Positions 27,301 to 40,600 of a stretch of 64,000 nt of DNA are shown here, piece by piece. This DNA comes from Lates calcarifer. Taxonomy: Eukaryota; Chordata; Actinopteri; Centropomidae. The notes beneath the pieces are model-generated. The model made no database searches. It had not been told where the DNA came from and was given only the letters and a program-made list of their open reading frames with translations. The position numbers and the translations under genes are program-made. The number at the start of each line of letters is the position of its first letter. Within the stretch, counting starts at the first letter, position 1. The stretch covers positions 2,282,342-2,346,341 of the forward strand of contig NC_066855.1 of assembly GCF_001640805.2 (NCBI RefSeq). Direction: 5' to 3'.

Positions 27301-30300
27301 TGTCTGGTATATATTTTGTTTATTTATTCTATTAAACCACAGCAGACATTATACGAGTGCAGTACCATGACTACTAAATCGGACTTTTGTCTGTAAAATC
27401 GCAGGAGCTCTTCATTAACATTGCTGTAATGCAGTTATTGGAATACAGTGCAACATTGCAACTAAAAGTATTTCAAATGCTGTACAGGTTTTTTCAAAGA
27501 GCGACTTTTATGGGAGTAAGTCCAGGTTGAACGGTTGAGCCACTATTCACCTCATTCACAGCCTTTGTTCCTTTCACACCTGAATGAATGAACTGTGATG
27601 TGCTACAACTATTTTTAGCTTCTCTTGTTGTTGATAAGTGTTGTTGATAAACATTCTGTTCAGAAGCAGAGAGAAGAAAACTGGCAAGACAATTTATCGA
27701 TTCGAGGCAGCTTGTTCCAAAAGTGCAGTTGCCTGGCAACGGACATTTTTTGAGAGAGAAAGAAAAAAAATGCTCTCACTCTGGCATACTGTATATGTGT
27801 GGTTTGTTGAGGGTGCTTTGTCACCAGGTTGATCCGTAGTGGGAGGTGTGGGAGAGTGTACTTCCACTGGCTGCTGTGTGATGGCAGGCGTGGGGCGACA
27901 CTGGCACATACAGAGCCGTGGGCACAGATAAGGATGGGAGGAAGAGAGACGAAAAGAGGATACAGAGGTGGAAGAAAGAAGAAGAGGAAGACATATAAAA
28001 AGGAGGGCAACAGGACGAAAGGGGAAAAGAGTGAACCCTATATGGCAGAACCTGAACAGAGTGACTCAAGGTTTAACAAAGTTGCTCCGCTGGGTGTAGC
28101 ATTTTAGTTACATGAGGCAGGCCAAAACCTGGGTAGCAGCTGTTACCCTGCTTTTTATACTGTGAGTCAGCAGATTGAGCTGGGCAGGAAATCTGCTGAA
28201 TAGCTCTTCAGCACCTCACAGGAAGAGGGCGCTGTTCTTCCAGAGCAAACAAAACTGAAACTTTTACACATCCTGTTTGATGAACTGCATTAATCCTCTA
28301 GGATAATAAGAATAAGGAGAAAAAACGTGTGCTTCACCTGTGGCTGCGGTAGACGTTGAGCAAAATGATGACAAAGCCCAGGCAGTAACAGGCCAGGTAA
28401 GGGCTGCCGAAGAGCCTGGAGATTCTCCGTGTACGATGTTCCCATCTCGCCACCTGACGAATAACAGAGAGACAAAGAGCAGAGGACGTGAGATGATGGT
28501 GTTTCCCTTAAAAATCCCATCAAGTAGCTGCAGAAACTACAATTAGCCTTTCTCTGTAAGATGCTGGGGGGAACAGTCTGGAAAACAATGAAGGACAGAT
28601 TTATGGGTAGACTGAAAAACACTGCTGACTGCCTTGCAGCTAATTTCTAGCTCTGGTCTGGTTTCCAGATGTTTGTCTCTTTAGCTACTAAAAGCTTCAA
28701 ACGGTCATCGTCTTCATCTTTTTGTTGTTTAAAGGCAGCTGTCAAACAGGTTCTAGGTGCATTACTGATTGATCACCTTCCACACACTCATAGTCATTTG
28801 AGCCATTGTTGATCATTTTTTGTATCATAGCAGCTTTAAAGTCTGTGTTATTAGGTTTATTATAGTCACTACACTTTCCGATTGAAAATTTTGTGAAAAA
28901 GGCTTTCACAATGAGAGAGGGAGAGAGGGAGAGGAGCCTGTGTGCCATTTTGTTACAGCTTACGTAGCTACCTACTTTCACTGATGGCTGTTTTGAAGAA
29001 GTCTACCTCTTAGTTTGAAACCTTGGCCCCTGATTGGTTGTAGATATTTCAAAAGTTTGTTTTTTTTTCACAGTGACAGAGGACTATGTGATTCAAGGAT
29101 CCATGTCCGTCTCTTTCTTTTGCCTGAAAATGTTCAAGACAAAATATATTCCAACATTTCATGAAATCTCAGCAGTAATGGCTTTAACATTATTAAAGCA
29201 CTCTTTCTTCCTGTCACTGAGGCCTGAAGTCAACTCCATCATATCTCGCTCCAGCTTTTAGGAGAATTTAACATAGTGGTTGGTATATTGATGCTTCAGT
29301 TTAATCATTGCTTCTTTATCAGAGTTAGCACTGATTAGAAACAGAGAATGTAAAATAGAGACAGAAAAAGAGAGATAGAGATTGGATGCTTCCTGGCTGA
29401 AATATCCCAAACCGGGAATAAATTCAGGAGTTAACAAAGTGAATGAGTAAATGCAAATACAGACTTGGCTGCAGAGGTCATTGAGTAAGCAGTGGACTGA
29501 TGGGCTGACTAACACTAAGACCAAGTGTTTTTTTTTCCTTTCTCTTTCTCTCTTTCCTCCAAAAAACACAATAAAACAGAAAAAGCAGCTCTCCTTTGAG
29601 AAAACCACCTAAATGGTTTCACTGATGAGTCTACGAGTTTATTGTTTAACATGTTTATTTTTGACCATATTTCTTGATGAATTTGCCTGTTCTTTTCTTC
29701 AAGTGCCACATCATGATTTACAAGTGATTGGATTTCTGTATTTGGACAACACAATCACTTACAAGTTATTAAGTGGAATTAGGGAAACATGGAGGTCTGC
29801 CTTTTCTTCGAATGTTAAGGATGTGTATCCATCATAGACAGTGCAGATCCTAACAGTTGAATTCACATGCTGGAACTTTTATTTGACGTTTGTTTACAGG
29901 TTTCAGCTCTCCATATCGCACCATGCATACCTCACAGAGGAAGACATCATAAGATCTTATCTAAGCGGTCAGAGTTGAACTTCACACTCAAAATAGAAAC
30001 TATTCAACTCCTTTCCATTACACAACATTAAAAAAAGCATCTGACCTGTCAATATGGTCTGTGGCATTACTGACTGAAAGAGTTGTAGACGGACGTACTG
30101 ACAAGTCCAATTTACTGACTGACTGTGGGCTGAGGAAGACGCATAGATGACATAGATGAGACACAGCAAAACATAAAGGACACAAATGTTGCCATGGCAA
30201 CACGTTTTCTGTGTTCAGGAGAGGAACGACAAAAAAAAGGAGAAAGAAAATGAAGAAAGGTGAGAGGAAACCAACTTTATATGGTGAGGAGAGAAGGAAA

Positions 30301-33300
30301 GTCAGAAAGTGTTTTAGTGACTGCAGAACTACACCTACTGAAACGTCCTCCAGTCTCCTGCTCCCTGTTCCTCTGAAAGCCTTGTCCTCTGTCTTTTAAT
30401 CACAGCTGTTAGCAACCTTCTTTAATATCTCTTCCCTCTCTCTCTCTCTCCTCCTCTTTCCTCTCTCTTCCTCTCTCTCTGCTGCTGTCCAATAAAAGCC
30501 CTGCAATTTAAGCTTCTCTATGATTTCAGAAGAATGCTGACATTACTGTCTGCTGTGTGGGATATGGGATCACAGTGATCAGGAAAGACGCAGAACAATA
30601 ACAATAACAATGGAGGGAATAATGATAAGAATTAACCTTACAGGTACATTTGTGAATGCAGGCATGATGAGATATCTAATATAATTTAATATAAGGTTTC
30701 TGAGGCCTGATTAATCTTTGTCATGGAGTTTGCTGTTCAAACACACAGGGCAGTATCTCTAAAAGAGACAAACACCAAAGGAAAATGTTTCTAACTTTGG
30801 AAGACACCTGCTAGCTAACTCAGACTGATGAAGCCTCACATAAGCTTTATAACATTAGCGACTGTTATTTGGTAAGCTTAGATTGAATTCACCTCTCTGC
30901 TAGGACGGTTTCTCCTGGATCTAGTCTATCAAGATAAGAAACTAACATTGGCTACTGTCAGCTTAGCACTGAATGTATCTGTTGTTGGCACAAACTCTCC
31001 TCAGTCAGTCAGTTCAGGTCAATTTAGCAAGATTTTGTGGCGACAGAAAACAATCAACATGTTGCAGAGGTTGACCTGCTGAAATATTTCAATAGCATTA
31101 CATTATCATTCCCACTGGAAGCAAATTCTTTTTCTACAGCTGTGATCCAGGACATGTGTAGAGTATTAGTCAGCAGGCTGCAAAACAGTCAAACAAACAT
31201 CAGTTTGTTGACAGCAATCTGGTTGCATTAAATGACCAAATATTTAAAAAATGCTTTATAAAATTCAGACCTTTTCTTACAGGTTCTGAGGGAAGGTTGC
31301 AGAAGGTAAGACAGTGTAGATTAAACCTCAGGTTTGGAGCAAATTTGTTTTTTCAGTGACTGCTGTTACAACATATTTCCCCATGCCCTACCTCTATTGT
31401 AGATTTCCGCAGAGGTTCTGTAAAGACATGGCAAGGTAACACAAGAACCGAGTGATGTCCAAAAGAAGAGGAGATACATAATGTAACTATTCAAGTACCC
31501 TCAACAAAAGTGAAGATAAAAAAACTGAATGAAAGCAAAATACAGACAGAGGTTAGAGAGGGAGATAGAGTATGTGCTCATACTCATGTAAGGGAGGATG
31601 GGGAAATTGCTTGCAATATATAATATATTACCGTTCACCGAGGGACATATTGTGACCAATGACAATAACTCCTTTCCTTAGTTACGATCAAAAAGGTAGC
31701 TCAGGTGTGAGTCCATGTGAAGCTGAACATTATGTCATCACATGTTGTCGTCTTTTGTCCTTTGACCAATATGAACGGAATAAAGAAAAGATTAAATAAG
31801 GATTACATGTGAGCTGGGAGAGGAACTATAGCGTAACCCACCTAACCCATCTAAATACAATATCCTGACTCTTCAAAGCACAATACACTGGTGATTTGCA
31901 CTGAAAGGGTCTTCAAGAAGTGATTGCATTTGCTGTTTGGATGTTGAGCAGAGGTGATGATGCATACAGATGCACATGCACACACATATACTGTACGCAC
32001 ACACGTACACCAAACACGTGTGGGGATGCATGCAGATGTACTTTATTAATGACAGTGATTTTGCACTCAACCCAAAGACACTGCAGAAGCAGCTGTGAAA
32101 AAACACTGTGCACCTTTTTTCACTGACAGTTTCTCTTCCTTCCATCGTATCTCATCATCTCTAAAAGGTTTACACACAGACAATTTGAAACCCCAGAACA
32201 CGTCCTTTTACCCTGTGGGAAACATGCCACGCTCCACTATCCACATTAGCATGCCATTTATGCCAGTACACACCTTTGGGACTGCAAGCTCCCCCACAAT
32301 CGTTCAATACAATTTACAAACCCTCTACAGGGTGATAGAGTACACTAAAATACTCCGGTGTCTGCACACAGACTGCTGATGCTGTTATCAAATCATCAAT
32401 CAAGCCATAGAAATAACAGAAGGCATGGACGAGGAGAGCACAGGGATTGGCGCCAACTTGGCAGAACTAGCAGCTCGCCAAGACAAATTCAATCAAGGCT
32501 TAGGTAACAGGCTCCTCCTGTGTCCCCATCAGCCCACTTAAATCTGAGATGCAGGCACTCGAATAAGTTTAAAGTCAGGACATTAGGAAGACATTTGATG
32601 GGGAGGGACTTCTGACGTCTGATGTTGCTTAATGGAAGAACATTGAAACAGCAGAAATGGTAAAGTATAGCTAAAAGCACCCTCCAATTCATGCTCCCTT
32701 CATCACACTTTCATTCACTTGTCAGGAATACATACAGAACAAAAACTTACATAATGCTACAGTGTGAAAGGGGTACTTTGGAGTACACCTTGGGATGTGA
32801 TAATTTCCAACCCCTCCAGGGATCCAGTCACCAGCTTGGACTTTGATTCTATCAGCCTGATCAGCAGCTGGTGAGGTTGATCCATTGTATTAATGTACAG
32901 CTGTGTGTAATAGAGAATAATATGCACATGGCCATAAATGAACACGCACACACAGCCAAGTGTATTAATGCGAGGATGTGTGCTGTACCGGAGAAACAAG
33001 GAGAACGAGAACAAGAACACAGACGGATCCACATGCACACGAGAAACATCCTGATTAAATCCTCCTCGATTCAGAAATCACTGATTGAATATTTAAATAT
33101 CTGGGGATTTAAGGACATTTTGTACAGAAAATACAGGAAGCACAGGCTCTTTAGAAAATATGGATCTAAACCTGAGGATAAGACAAACACAGCCATGCTA
33201 CCAGTGATGGCAGAGTTGTGTTGTCATTTGATTAGTCCACCACTTTGGTCCAGTTTGGAACTATTGGATGGACTGCCATGAAATTTTGTACAAACATGGT

Positions 33301-34621
33301 GATCTGCTGACTTTGGTGGTCCTTGGTCCATGAAAGTCTCAGAAACATGGAGGCTGAATGTCCTCAGTATTTACGGTGGATATTCATTGTCCCCAGGGGA
33401 TAAATCTTAGTATTTTTGTGATCTCTTGATCTTGTCAAAATGGTGCAGAAAAGGCCAATTTTCCACTGCCCCTCAGGAAACTATGTCAACTTTGCACATA
33501 CAATTTCTTGATATCTCAGTATCAGATTTCTGTAAATGTTGCTCCTAAACAGATAAATCTTGGCTGTTGACATCATGGCCTTTCCTCCATCACCTGCACT
33601 GCAAAAGACCACTTAGTGGTGTTTCCCAGTGGCACAATAACAGGAGCTTTCTCTCAATAGCTAGTTTACTGTATATTTTTTCTTCCTTTGAATGAACAAA
33701 TTAAATAATGACTCTTAAAAGTTGTATTTTACTGGTCTGGGAAAATACAGTGAGTATGTCATTATGCTCTCAAATGACCCCAATTTAATTCTGCCCTCAA
33801 AACTTCACTTTCATGTTAGCTTAAAGCATAATGAGATTATGACTTGTGTTATGGCTGCATCCATTTCACCTCCAGGCAAAGGCTAACGGTCAAACCAAAC
33901 CCACCCTGATTATATCACCCATAATGACTCAGCTGAAATACTTAGAGAATGCAAATTTGCAAAACGAATACATACAAATGTCAAGACTATGGACCTGAAT
34001 GTTCTTCTTGTATCATTTTTACTAGGGACATCAAAATGTTTTGTCAAAGTGTTAAAAGCTGAAAATGCCATAGGGGTTGATAGTCTTGAGACTGTGGCTT
34101 GTTTTTCATGGACACAGTTACTGACTATAATCACTTCCCTCCAGGTACAATAAGATTTCAGTCACACTATGCTCTTGGCCCCTTGACACTGATCATCTGT
34201 TTTTATGAAAAGGTCAGACCACACAGATTATTTAGCATTCTGTGGTACAGTGGACAGGACAGGCAAAGATCTTTCTGCAGGGGAGGAAAATAACTGTGAC
34301 CACAATTTGATAGGTAAAGATAAATTCATGTTCTGATTTTCTTTTCCTAAAAATGTGTTTTTGCCTTTAAGAAGCTGTGCTTTCAGAGCTACTGAATACT
34401 TGAGCTGAATCTGCGGCAACTTTCAAGTAGAAGAGGAAGAAAAAACACAAAAAGCTGCTATCACCAGTGTCCTGGACCCTGAAACAGCATGGCAAACAGC
34501 AGGTCTGAGTTCTGACAAGTTAATGTCTTCAACAACAGATTTCTTACTAATGCCCATTATGAAGACAGGGTAACAGCAATCTCAACATGGTCCAATGCTC
34601 ACAGTTGTGACTCACCAACAC

Positions 34622-34658
<37 letters not shown>

Positions 34659-37600
34659 GCTTTAGCCAACATTGTGTGGGTACATCTGAGGTCACATCAC
34701 TCTTGCAATCAGTGTAATTGAGTCCAGTGAATGAAAACATGAAAACAATGAGCTAAATCTTCACTGAAGTCATGAATATCTACCTGGACATCTCTGACCT
34801 GGCTGAACCAAATACATATACAAGAAAGAATTTGATTAATGACTCCAATCTGCTACTGATTCTGTTATCCTTAATGTCACAGTCATTTGAGGTCAGCAAC
34901 CTCAAGACAGCAACACAAACACAACAGTAAGCTTTCATATACTTTAATAAGCTCATATGACTAACCTTTAGCTCTGTTTTGGTTCTCTTCGGTTCCAGAG
35001 AAAAATTCTCAGATGGATCTTTATCTTACTAATCTTTTTGATAAGACACCATAATGTAGAACATCAGAGACAACGGATATTTTGTTCATTTAAAGCAAAA
35101 CTAGGGTTTGTCACAACTCTGGTTTTACACAGATTCGATAGATCTGGCCATCTGTTCTATCAGTTATTCCAAAAAGTCAATGCTAAGATCGCAGGCAGCA
35201 GCGACATCACAAAAAACATTTGTTTAAAAGTTAGTTTTAAACATGAAGTCCTGGTTCGACATAAACCTATCACACAGTTGGGTGCACTCGTGTTTATTAG
35301 CATCTTTTTGGGCACACCACCTCTCAGTTTATTAGCAACCAATTGGGCTAAAGTGTTGGCTTGTTGACCAACTGTATCACTGTCTGACCGCGTGGGCTTG
35401 TTGCCTGATTGGAGACAATGCTGCAGTGTATATTAGCAATTACTTTCATCAATACAGTACTACTGTATTACAATGACTGTTTGGAAAAATGGAGTTCCAT
35501 ATTAATTCAGATTTTAAACAAGTGCACCAAAAAACCATTTTGGCATGTCGGTGAATATTTAAAACAAAGAGCCAATCTCATTTTCTTGGGTTTTCTTGAT
35601 TGTCTGATTGAGTGCTGAGTGCTGCTGAGTGCTTTGTTCCTGTGGATGTAGGTCACTGGGCAGCAGGAACCTGATGACTGCGACTCACTCCATATGCAGG
35701 GAGAAGATCAGATGATGTTTAATATGTTGTTGCTCTATCGGCTTCATCGCCACATGCAGGCAGGTTGATAATGCATGTACCAGCCGGGCGGCATCTATTT
35801 GTTCAGCCGCGGCTGACCTCTGCTTGTGAGGCAAGAGTGGGAGGGAAGAATATGTTTGTGCAATTACTGAAAAAGAAAGATTGCAGATGCACCGGGCAGC
35901 CAAAAGCCAAATTAGCTGAAACCAAGCAAAAAGGGAAAAAAATATATATACACCATTTAATAACTGACTGCAGAGGTCTAAAACTAGTTGAGAAGCATAT
36001 AAGTACACGCCCACACACACAGAAGCAGCATACAAACTCTGACACTTTAATGCACAGTCCTCAGCTGACACAGCCTAGCTAATAATCATCCTAAATATAA
36101 CTGCCATTAAGTTTGTGTTGTAAGACAAAGACTTTATGCTCCCCTGTGTGCAATCCTTCTGCGTCAGACCATAAAAATAATTTCTGCCAGAAGCTGTCAT
36201 GACTGCATGTGAACTGAAGAGTCTCGATACAGAACATATCTCATCAGTCTGCATGTAAATATGGTCAGAAATGTTTGGAGCTTGATATCTTGTGTTATCC
36301 TCAGTTGTAATTTGCCATATGATTTTTCTGCACTTTCACTCCAGAAACCTAAGAGTAGGTGTCTTTCATTCTTGAAAAAGGTTCTTCAAATACAATAATA
36401 TACTAATCAAAAAAAATAAATCTCTGGCATTGACATCAGCATCAATTAGAAGGAGATAATGGCTTTCCCAACATGAGCTGTATTTCAGGTATTTCAGGAA
36501 ATGTTGAGGAAAGGTGACAGACAAATGACAAACCGGACACATCCTATGAGTAACTCATCACACCGACTTCCACTCTGACTCACGTCTTTTTCTTGTATTT
36601 TTCCCCTTTTCTGTGTATTTTTTTGTTATTAATTCATCTATTCATCACATTTTTTCCCATCCTCTTCTTTCTGGAGTCTCGATGTAATTTTCATTCCTGC
36701 TGCCTTGTCCCACTCAGTGTCTATTTTTCCGATGGATTTATTTCACCTCAGTGGTGACGCTTTAATAACCTGAATGAGGTTTTCAGTTCCACATGTGCAC
36801 AGTTTGCATGCATTCTCTCATTTAGAGTTTGTACATAACCAGCGATACACTGGAGGTCAGGCTGACATCACGTTGCATCTTCCCTTTTGTTTGCTTTATT
36901 CCTTTTGGCTTTGGAGCTTTTTCACCTTCTCTTACCTCCCCCTCTCTTCGTCTCCCCCAGCCCTCCTGATGAAATGAAAAACCTATCCCCTATTCTGTCC
37001 ACCTCACTCCAACACGTTCTCTCCTTCTGGCCGTCTAACCGCTGATGACTCATTCAGGCGTTATTGTTCTGCCCAATGCAGAATCAGGACCCCTCAGGCA
37101 CCAGACAAGGCCCCTAAGAGTGGGAGCACAACATGGGGGCCACATCACTGAGGTTACGTACACACGCTTTTGTGTGCATATCACATGCTATTTTGTGCAT
37201 GCTGCTTTTCAGTTTAGTTTTGTAATTGCAGACGTTTGGATTTAGTCTCAGCCGTGATTAGGGCTTAAGTGAGGATGATCGATTAAAGATTAAACAGATG
37301 TACCAGATCTCCTGGGTGTGCAGTCCACGTAACCCAAGCAGCTCTGGATAATCTCTAAAGGAGTGGTAGCATTCCCTGTTTTGTCTCATGTACTCCCACT
37401 TTACTCATTTTGAACAGATTTTAAACTGTTATTTAACACTATACAAAAAGTTATTGGTACAATATTTTTTCCATATTATTGAACTGTCAGTATGTGTGTT
37501 TACTGGTCTTGGGAGTATTACTGGGAGAAAAAAAGAAGTGAGTTTGAGACAACACTAGCAACATACCAACCCTTGGCTCATCGACCAAACTGTTGGTGAG

Positions 37601-40600
37601 CTGCACTGTGGGGGGATCAGATGTTAATAAGTAAGAAGAACGATGATATCTCTGGTCCTCCTGGACACATTCTGATTTATCAATTTCTTTTTTAAGCTGT
37701 TCATTGGAAGTCTGACAATATTATTAGAGTGCAATGCTAAATCAGTGGAGTGGTCTTCCTGTGCCCCCTTGCATCCCAAATGCTTCCCATTATGCAGCCC
37801 ATCTCTGAAAACTTTTTCCCTGGTTTCAAATTAGGCCTTGCAATGCACTTTTCCATCAGTTTATTCAAGCCACTACTGCTGGAGTGAACAGCAGTATTAT
37901 TGTGAAGGTCAGCAGAATATGGCTGCGCTGCAGTCTTCCAGCTGTGGTCACAGAGTTAGTTCCCACATCCTCCTATCTAAATCCTGACGTCATGTCCACT
38001 TGATTCCAGCTGAGATGTCATCCTAAGGCGGAGAGATAAAACAAGAAAGAACAGGCTGACCATCTTCCCTCAAGCCTCAGTGTCAGCATGACATCTAAGG
38101 CTGCATTAGATCTAATCTCATTTAACGCCAGATCTGACTTTGAAATTGTTTAAGGTGTCTGCAGAGGCTGGGGCTGGAGCGAAGAATGAAATAAAATCTG
38201 AATGAAACTTTGTATTCACACGTGCATGAGGCACAGCTTTCATCATCTGCACTGCACCTGTCACTGTTACCTCCAGTCACTGAGCACAGGAGTACTGTTC
38301 ATGCCTGTTGCCCAGGTAACTGATTTACAAGGGCTGAAATGAGGAAAGATGCAAATAACATGGAATAATTAAAAGAAATATCAGTGGCACTAACCTTTCC
38401 TTGCCACCTGAGTGCTTTTAGTTTGCTCTCAATCAGAAAGGGAGGACGTAAGCAGAGTGAGGTAAATGTGCAGAAGGTTCAGTTCTGCTTTTGTGTCTAA
38501 TTCTGTCACTTTTCCATGACTACGTAGCTACAGCCTAAAGACATATTAATGTGCTGATGTTTCTTTTCAGAAAAGAAAGGTTGTTTGCTTGTCAAACAAA
38601 ACCATATTCAAATCCAGCGTCTCTCACCAAAACACAACATGAGGCCAATATGTACATTATTGGTCAAAAGGTGTAGGACGCCCCAATTTAAGTTGTAAGT
38701 TACCTTGCAGCTCTCTACAGCAACAGAAGTAAATGAAGCCAAATAATTCCTATAGGTACCACAACTTACTGATACCTTACAGATCCTCTGTACAAAGGCA
38801 GTGTTGGGGCTAACTGTGTTACTACACCCTTTCATGCATTATTATGACAATACTGTACTGCAAAAAAAAGCACGTAACAAAGAAAGAGACTGGTTGGTCA
38901 GAGGTTCCAAAGACGACGATCCAGAACATTAAAAGAAAACAGTGGTTTCACATGATAGAAGACATTTGTGGGAACTTCTGCGGCGTTGGGATGAACTGTC
39001 CAAACAATGTTTCATTTCAACATCACAAGTGTGTTTGGCTGCTGAACGAGTCGAAAGTTTAGATTAAATTTAGGATTTATGATTGCATGAGTCTTTTTTT
39101 AATCTTTATTATTCATTAGGTGTTCTAGGTGCTTGAGAGCTGAAAGTCTGTCTCATGCTTTTTTTGCTGCATTACTGCCACCTGCTGGTCAGTGAAATAC
39201 TGCGTACAGCATCACCTGTGTGCTCATGAATCTGAATGTGCGAGCAGCAGTTACAAAAGACGGCCCCAGTAACAAAAACATTGCTCCAAAACGCGACTAG
39301 TGGTCAAAAACTGCACCGGGCAAATTTAACATGCAGATGTAGCAGAAAAGTTCCAGAAAACTGAATGATGCGCATGGAAAAGCCCAGGGCGCAAGAAGAA
39401 AAACCTAACTTGAAATATTAGAAATAGATAAAATGATCTGATGAGGGAAGCTGTTTATGAGATTAAATTTTTCCTTTGGGACGAGTGAGAAAAGGAACAT
39501 TAATGGAAATCATTTTATAGCTTGTTCATGACTTTAAACTCATATCACAACATATATTTTTTATGTCTTTTCAAAGAGTCAATTATGAAAATAAATAAAT
39601 ACATTACAGGCCTACATCCTTTTAAAGGATGTTTTAAATCTTTAAAAACGGTACATACAAACTCAAGTTATGAACCTGGTGATAGCCAGAACAATGGCCA
39701 ATCAGCTGTCTTACACAACATCCTATAGGCCCTGTCTTTCTCTAACTTGACAATACAGCAAGACTGTAATTTTCCAAAACACCTTTTACGACTGCAAGAG
39801 ACGTTCAACAAGTACAAGTGATGTGGTGGAGCTTCTCAAATACCATCCTCTGGGCACAGACAGAGGCTTATGTAACCAGCTGATAATGCATGTAGATAAA
39901 GACGATTCAAAAAAACATCTGTTACAAAAGCAAAATAAAAATGTGGCCCCGATAAACTTATCACAAGGTTGTCATGCAGGATAGACTCAGACTCTGCGGC
40001 TGCAATTACTTTAGAGTGAGTTAGAAGTTGAAGCTAAAAAAGTGTTGAAGTGAAGTGTTTAAGAATACAGAGTGATGTAACTGGATCTGAAAAAGGCAGA
40101 GTGACAAGCAAAGACCTGAAAACAAGCAGAAAAGTACAAAACATTCCAAATTAGTATAAAAACAAAAATAAATCAGTGTAACATTAGCAATAAAAATGAT
40201 TAATGTGACAAATCACTTCTTTTCAATTTAGTTAGCACAGAGGATTTCCTTGTAGTGGTAGTAAAATCCAGGCAATCCAGTTGTGCAAATCTAAACTTTA
40301 GTGATTTTTTTCCATTCACATTTTTTGCTGTTGACAAATAGAAAATTGCCTCAACAGTGACAGAGCTATACAGTCCAAAGGGAGAAAACTGTCCCATCAA
40401 CCACCAGGCTAACATGCTTGTCAACTGACAGTTAGCACGCTAGCTGGCTTCACCAAGAAATATTGGCCGCTCTCTACAAGAGAAAAGAGTTCATGTCTGC
40501 CCAAATGTTTCCCAGATTTGTCACTAGGTGCTTTTTGTAAATAAAAAAGTTCCTAAATGAGCGTTAAAAGTTGACAAACCTAGTGATAAGTTAGCAACAC

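Larger units (their letters stand above)
20363..28337 (-). other. pemt intron 3
   Basis: An 8.0-kb intron. It contains a tRNA-headed SINE at 24.58-24.77 kb, a diverged tandem duplication at 26.66-27.41 kb, and small pieces of common fish repeats near 22.0 and 23.8 kb. No nested gene seen. Confidence 0.85.

Noticed and set aside
35038..35367. 109-residue plus-strand ORF in intron 2
   Set aside because: No similarity recognised and no supporting splice sites.
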